Under the pieces are notes generated by a model. That model saw nothing but the letters and a program-made list of their open reading frames with translations. It did not search any database and was not told the origin of the DNA. 26,832 nucleotides of DNA. It comes from NS-11 sp036505795 (GTDB taxonomy: Bacteria > Nitrospirota > Nitrospiria > Nitrospirales > NS-4). Positions 23,363-26,832 of the stretch are shown here, piece after piece. The DNA is taken from assembly GCA_036505795.1 (NCBI GenBank), contig DASXSU010000030.1, positions 1-26,832 on the forward strand, read 5' to 3'. A program made the translations under genes and the position numbers. Numbering within the stretch: the stretch's first letter is position 1; every line of letters starts with the position of its first letter.

Positions 23363-23998
23363 ATGGATACCGCCGCGCTCTACTATCCCTTTCATCTCTG
23401 CTCCCGTGAATGCCTTGGACATCTGTTGTCCCGATATGCGCGCGTGCATTTCCGGGACTACATGGCGCTGCAATTGACGCCGATGTGCGGGACAATGGCG
23501 TTCCCCGACCGAATCAGCGACCAGTATCCTGATCTCTATGCGCAGGGTCAGATTGTGCAGGGCCATAATGTGAGCGGGGCCATTAGCGCGGAGATGGCCG
23601 GGCGGATCGACCGCGATTTTGCGGATCGTGAGTGGCGGCAGATTTTCCACTCGGCGCTTTGTTCTGAACCTCGGTTCCGCCGAGGATTTGCCGAGCGCGG
23701 CGAGGACGCGGCCCAGTTCGCGTCGTGGCTGGACGACCAATGGGCGAGCTGCCCGATGTCGCTCGCCGAAGTCTGCCATATGTCCTGCCACAAACTCGAT
23801 CCGGAGCGCGCGCTCGTATTCGAGTATGGGCTGATGCTCGTAAAAACGTCGGCGGCCCTGTGGCACACGATCGGGCTCTGCCAGCGCCTCGCGCTCGAGG
23901 CGGCAACCGACTCAGCCGCTCACGACCGGTTGATGCAGCGGATCCTCACGCGCGACCGACTGCCGTTGGCACTCTATCTCTGGCAAGAATCGGTTTAG
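23363..23998 (+). CDS. Cys/His-containing protein of unknown function
   Basis: A 211-residue soluble protein, mostly helical by composition, with no signal peptide. It contains eight or so cysteines, some near histidines: FHLCSRECLGHLLSRYARVH, LTPMCGTMAF, SALCSEPRF and WASCPMSLAEVCHMSCHKLD. These could bind a metal or [Fe-S] cluster, but spacing does not match a named motif. The last third (SAALWHTIGLCQRLALEAAT) is helical. No Shine-Dalgarno precedes ATG 23363, and a weak TAGACT lies seven bases before it, so the message could be leaderless. Family not recognised. Codon use is GC-rich like its neighbours, which argues for a genuine resident gene. Confidence 0.7.
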   Translation: MDTAALYYPFHLCSRECLGHLLSRYARVHFRDYMALQLTPMCGTMAFPDRISDQYPDLYAQGQIVQGHNVSGAISAEMAGRIDRDFADREWRQIFHSALCSEPRFRRGFAERGEDAAQFASWLDDQWASCPMSLAEVCHMSCHKLDPERALVFEYGLMLVKTSAALWHTIGLCQRLALEAATDSAAHDRLMQRILTRDRLPLALYLWQESV

Positions 23999-24057
23999 CG
24001 ATCTAGTAGTAGGCCAGCGTCTGCGCCTCGGCGGCCACTCTGATAATCATGTGGAAC

Positions 24058-24330
24058 CTAGACGCCTCGTTGATGAAGTGTTTGGCAATGCGCGATCAGG
24101 TGCACATCGAGAATATGGGCATTCTCATCGATCGAGTAAAAAATCCGCCACTCGCCTACAGCATATTGAAGAAGGCCGGGAAGCTCTGAGGCCAGCGGGT
24201 TATGCCTGAGATTGCCGGCATTGGAGGCGAGCCATTTGGTCTTGTCGAGAAGCCGTTGACCTATTATCGGGTCAAGCTGAGCCAGGTCACTGATGATGTC
24301 GGGGAGGTAGGCGATTTTGTACCATGGCAT
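24058..24330 (-). CDS. RelE/ParE-superfamily toxin
   Basis: A 90-residue protein with the RelE/ParE fold pattern: MPWYKIAYLPDIISDLAQLD, a long helix ending in KTKWLASN, a central NPLASELPGLLQYAVGEWRI and FYSIDENAHILDVHLIAHC. The Arg of GEWRIFY and the YxID strand match the region that holds catalytic residues in ribosome-dependent RelE toxins, although gyrase-targeting ParE members look alike. It starts 12 bases after the stop of a 67-residue gene on the same strand, the usual antitoxin-then-toxin order. The two together are predicted to be a type II toxin-antitoxin module, with autoregulation by the complex inferred from the family. Confidence 0.85.
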   Translation of the reverse strand: MPWYKIAYLPDIISDLAQLDPIIGQRLLDKTKWLASNAGNLRHNPLASELPGLLQYAVGEWRIFYSIDENAHILDVHLIAHCQTLHQRGV

Positions 24331-24342
24331 GGTGGCGGGCGT

Positions 24343-24546
24343 CTACCAATGCAGGCCAAGCTTCTTGGCCACTTCCTCACCGGTCAGTCTTTCGGTTGAG
24401 ATCAGGGAGCTCTTGAGACGCGCCCGGACGGAGTCGACAAGTTCCAGACCCAGATCAGGATCACCCAGCAGTTCGCGCAGGCGATCATCCACCATGGCTG
24501 TTACGAGCGCCTTTAGGTCTTGTGGTGTGAGATCCGATAGATTCAT
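24343..24546 (-). CDS. antitoxin of RelE/ParE-type module
   Basis: A 67-residue protein, MNLSDLTPQDLKALVTAMVD followed by DRLRELLGDPDLGLELVDSV and a C-terminal LKSSLISTERLTGEEVAKKL. It is helical and acidic, as small antitoxins usually are. The region LVDSVRARL is repeated in many antitoxins that pair with ParE/RelE-like toxins, but no named DNA-binding motif stands out. AAGGA lies about nine bases before ATG 24544-24546. It is placed directly upstream of the toxin gene with a 12-base gap, so the assignment is mostly from context. Confidence 0.75.
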   Translation of the reverse strand: MNLSDLTPQDLKALVTAMVDDRLRELLGDPDLGLELVDSVRARLKSSLISTERLTGEEVAKKLGLHW

Positions 24547-24565
24547 CGCAGTTATTCCTTGATTA

Positions 24566-25705
24566 TTATTTTGGTTCGGGGATCTTGAGACCCAGATACG
24601 TGCCTGCGCTGATTCCCATTAATCCCAGCAGCGAGCCATCAAATGTGGGCATCGCCAGGACTTGCCAGACCTCGACGATAAAGATGATCCCCAGTGCGAC
24701 AGTCCATGCCGCTATTTGGAATCGGTGGAAGCTGACCCCATTTGCGTCACTCAGTATATCAATCCACCAGTATTCGCTTACTGGGGCGGGGCGAACGGCA
24801 GCAACGGCACCGCCGGCACCGGCAGGAGGAGGTGGAGGAACAGCAGCATCCTTGCCTGCGTCAATGAAGGCCGATCCCACAACTGTGCCGGCGCTAATTC
24901 CCAGCAAAACCAGGACCGTCCCAGTGATGGTCGTGCTGAAGTCTCCGGTAATAATCCCGATGAATACATACGAGGCGATGATTAAAAAAAACCACCACGC
25001 TGCTTGAGTGCGGGATAGGCTGTACGGCTTTCGTGCTGCTCCCGCAAGGGCCGGTCCCGAATCTCGAAGGAGATCACTTTTGACGGCGAGAGCCAAGAAC
25101 CCGGCGAGTAGGGCAGCGATGAGAACCATCGCAAATATGAAGATGCCGTGCGGTATTACATCAAGTAAAATTTCGGCTTTTGACTCCACGGGATATTCAC
25201 CGTCGAGCCCTATACTCACCGTCGTGGCTCGAGCGTTCCATTGAGGCCGGCCCAGGATATGAGTCCAGATGTCTCTTGAGCTTTCTGTTCTTATCAGAGG
25301 AAATATCAGGAAAGGCTTATCGGGATGGGTGGGAGGGAATGGAGTGACGTCCTTTAAGGGCTTGCCGTCGAGAAAAAGCAGAACCTTTTTGGGTGGAGTC
25401 GTACAAGTCGCCTTGTTTAGCAGCGCGCGCAGATTATCGGCGGCCACGATTATTTCGTCCCCGAGCGCCGCCTTGGGCTCTTCCTTACCGCCCGTCTTTT
25501 TGAACGCTCTGGTCACTAATACCTTATCCATAGCGTCCGGTGAAGGGCAGGGAACTTTGCTGGTCGCATTAGAGGTCATGTCTTGGTCCGATCGGACAGG
25601 TGCATTCTGAGCTTCCGCGAGAGCCGTCAGAGAGCTGGGAACGACAAGCAAGCCAAGCACGATAAGAATGATGCTGTCCGATCTTCTTTTAATTCTCTGT
25701 GGCAT
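24566..25705 (-). CDS. multi-pass membrane protein with internal repeat
   Basis: A 379-residue protein. Residues 11-32 are a signal peptide or first helix (SIILIVLGLLVVPSSLTALA). Residues 33-180 form a soluble, probably periplasmic domain (DKVLVTRAFKKTGGKEEPKA; GDEIIVAADNLRALLNKATC). Helices then lie at about 184-208, 235-254, 259-280, 331-352 and 357-373. Two related units are visible: SRTQAAWWFF...LLGISAGTVVG (231-277) and HRFQIAAWTV...LMGISAGTYLG (327-372), joined by a Pro/Ala/Gly linker. This points to a duplicated two-helix membrane module. The ATG at 25703-25705 is preceded by GGAGG at a rather long 12-base spacing. I do not recognise a named family or function. Confidence 0.75.
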   Translation of the reverse strand: MPQRIKRRSDSIILIVLGLLVVPSSLTALAEAQNAPVRSDQDMTSNATSKVPCPSPDAMDKVLVTRAFKKTGGKEEPKAALGDEIIVAADNLRALLNKATCTTPPKKVLLFLDGKPLKDVTPFPPTHPDKPFLIFPLIRTESSRDIWTHILGRPQWNARATTVSIGLDGEYPVESKAEILLDVIPHGIFIFAMVLIAALLAGFLALAVKSDLLRDSGPALAGAARKPYSLSRTQAAWWFFLIIASYVFIGIITGDFSTTITGTVLVLLGISAGTVVGSAFIDAGKDAAVPPPPPAGAGGAVAAVRPAPVSEYWWIDILSDANGVSFHRFQIAAWTVALGIIFIVEVWQVLAMPTFDGSLLGLMGISAGTYLGLKIPEPK

Positions 25706-25877
25706 GTTCTGCTGTAACCTCCTCTCTTACGATATGAGGTACTTTGACTCACGGAGGCAGCCTCTGGGAGAGCCCTAGCAAAATTCCAAAAAGATTATCC
25801 GGCAGGTATCCCCTGCAAATACGACGAGGTGCTGGCGACGAAGGTGGCTGAGCAATCAGGCACGGCCAGGGAACTAA

Positions 25878-25923
25878 TGGTGGCGGTGCAGGTTATCGAA
25901 CCTCCGACCCGCGGCTTATGAGG
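25878..25923 (-). pseudogene. 3' half of a tRNA-Met (CAU), degenerate
   Basis: On the minus strand the sequence starts with the anticodon loop CTCATAA and runs through GCCGCGGGTCGGAGGTTCGA to an acceptor end CACCGCCACCA with an encoded CCA. The length from loop to CCA (about 45 bases) is right for a tRNA. The 5' half is missing: no D-arm (AGCTCAG-like) is found upstream, and the anticodon stem has no partner. The T-stem 3' strand is also altered (CCTG instead of a full complement to GGAGG). It is a non-functional fragment of the kind left at integration sites. Confidence 0.6.
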
Positions 25924-26018
25924 ACTGTTATGTCGTTGCACAGTGAGACACAGCGGGCGACAGAGTACCATGCGAAGCGAAACGACTCAAGGGTTGGCCT
26001 CCAAAACCTCTTGACGAC

Positions 26019-26048
26019 TTCACGGCTAGCGTTAGAACCTAATATAAT
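26019..26048 (+). promoter_or_regulatory. possible fdnG promoter
   Basis: A perfect TATAAT (26043-26048) is preceded at 18 bases by TTCACG (26019-26024, 4 of 6 to TTGACA). It lies about 90 bases upstream of the chosen start codon. A TTGACG at 26011 is too far (26 bases) to pair with it. Confidence 0.4.
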
Positions 26049-26145
26049 TGTCTCATAACCGAACGCGGTATTGAAAATTGGGAGGACAGAAGAACCCTAT
26101 AATAACGAACAACAATCTGTACGGACGATGGAAAGGAGAAATGTG

Positions 26146-26832
26146 ATGGTACCTGTAACCAGACGTCAGTTCCTCCGATTCAGTGCAGTCAGTGCCGCTG
26201 GACTCAGCACATCGAGCCTATCGAGTCTCGCAATACTGGGATTCTCGGCTACCGAAGTGCTTGCGGAGGTACGCCAGTACAAACTGGCACGCACCACGGA
26301 GACACGCAACACCTGTCCGTACTGCTCGGTCGGCTGCGGAATACTCATGTACAGCCTCGGCGACAAGGCCAAGAATGCTCCGGCCGAGATCATTCATATC
26401 GAGGGCGATCCGGATCATCCGGTGAATCGCGGCACGCTTTGCCCCAAGGGTGCGGGCCTGCTCGATTTCGTGCACAGCCCCAACCGGCTCAAATACCCGG
26501 AATACCGCGCGCCCGGATCGGACAAGTTCGTGCGCATCTCATGGGATGATGCCTTCGAGCGTATCGCGCGTCTCATGAAGAACGACCGCGACAAGAACTT
26601 CATCGCGAAGAACGCCGACGGAGCAACGGTAAACCGCTGGCTCAGCACAGGCTTTCTCGCGGCCTCGGCCTCGAGCAACGAGTCCGGCTATCTCACGCAC
26701 AAGGTCGTCCGCAGCCTGGGGATGCTGGCATTCGACAACCAGGCGAGGGTTTGACACGGCCCCACGGTGGCAAGTCTTGCCCCGACGTTCGGCCGCGGCG
26801 CGATGACCAATCACTGGGTTGACATCAAGAAT
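26146..26832 (+). CDS. fdnG: formate dehydrogenase-N/O alpha subunit, selenocysteine-containing, 5' part
   Basis: The window holds 229 codons including an in-frame TGA at 26752-26754 that I read as selenocysteine (residue 203). Before it, VNRWLSTGFLAASASSNESG and SLGMLAFDNQARV match E. coli FdnG/FdoG; after it the frame continues HGPTVASLAPTFGRGAMTNH to the window end. A Tat signal (VTRRQFLRFSAVSAAG, cleavage likely after VLA at 40) sends the folded enzyme to the periplasm. The [4Fe-4S] ligands are Cys57, 60, 64 and 99 (CPYCSVGC ... LCPKGAG). It would oxidise formate at a molybdenum or tungsten bis-MGD centre and pass electrons to a membrane partner encoded beyond the window. ATG 26146 has AGGAG (26134-26138) seven bases upstream; earlier in-frame starts are less likely. 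It begins 223 bases past a tRNA fragment, which hints at acquisition by transfer. Confidence 0.93.
26752..26783 (+). promoter_or_regulatory. UGA codon and bacterial SECIS hairpin
   Basis: The UGA at 26752-26754 is followed after 11 bases by a hairpin: GG (26766-26767), an unpaired U (26768), stem GGCAA (26769-26773), apical GUC, stem TTGCC (26777-26781) and CC (26782-26783). The bulged U, the GU in the loop and the distance from UGA match the E. coli fdhF/fdnG element bound by SelB. Confidence 0.88.

Larger units (their letters stand above)
25706..26145. other. gene-free stretch upstream of formate dehydrogenase
   Basis: No intact gene is seen. An open frame without a usable start runs from 25748 to the TGA at 25919-25921 on the plus strand (about 57 codons, including KYDEVLATKVAEQSGTAREL) and looks like a coding remnant. 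Its end overlaps a tRNA-like fragment on the minus strand (25878-25923). From about 26019 a promoter-like pair for the downstream gene is present. Confidence 0.6.

Noticed and set aside
23777..23800. CHMSCH as a c-type heme site
   Set aside because: Three residues lie between the cysteines instead of two, and the protein has no export signal.
26752..26754. TGA read as the end of a short molybdopterin oxidoreductase protein
   Set aside because: The frame continues with an FdnG match and a SECIS hairpin at the right spacing, so the UGA is selenocysteine.

Overview
This window is chromosomal DNA of a Nitrospira-like bacterium (phylum Nitrospirota). I infer this from three things: a Gram-negative (diderm) cell plan shown by several lipoprotein and Sec/Tat signals; a bacterial 20S proteasome operon whose tagging protein is the UBact form of Pup, described from Nitrospirae and a few other Gram-negative phyla; and hemE, hemH and a HemY-type oxidase in a row beside a two-subunit pyruvate carboxylase. 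Genus-level assignment is an inference; no rRNA gene is present.

Layout. 1-4029 (minus): biotin-dependent pyruvate carboxylase (pycA, pycB), then an overlapping alpha/beta hydrolase cut by the window edge. 4199-7136: a secreted IPT/TIG-like protein with a repeated tail, an FmdB-type zinc ribbon protein, a GC-rich hairpin and G-quadruplex repeat array, two small unknown genes and a J-domain protein with an unknown C-terminal domain. 7343-8077: a two-helix membrane protein. 8298-11758: hemE-hemH-hemG, the steps from uroporphyrinogen to heme apart from the HemN/HemF step. 11799-14914: small genes (unknown, TPR lipoprotein, XRE regulator, zinc-ribbon PilZ protein, histone H1-like basic protein, lipoprotein).

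15044-21701: the core system, arc-dop-ubact-prcB-prcA-pafA, a compact operon with short gaps and stop/start overlaps. Dop converts the C-terminal Gln of UBact to Glu, PafA links it to substrate lysines, the ARC ATPase unfolds tagged proteins and PrcA/PrcB degrade them. The ARC tail reads GQII instead of the actinobacterial GQYL, and UBact ends in TGQ instead of GGQ.

21819-25705: a secreted protein and a lipoprotein converging on a perfect 12-bp inverted repeat, an orphan terminator, a Cys/His-containing unknown protein, a RelE/ParE-type toxin-antitoxin pair and a membrane protein with an internal duplication. 25706-26145 has no intact gene but holds what looks like the 3' half of a tRNA-Met. 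The window ends inside a formate dehydrogenase-N/O alpha subunit gene with an in-frame UGA selenocysteine codon at 26752-26754 followed by a clear bacterial SECIS hairpin; a plain ORF caller would wrongly stop the gene there.
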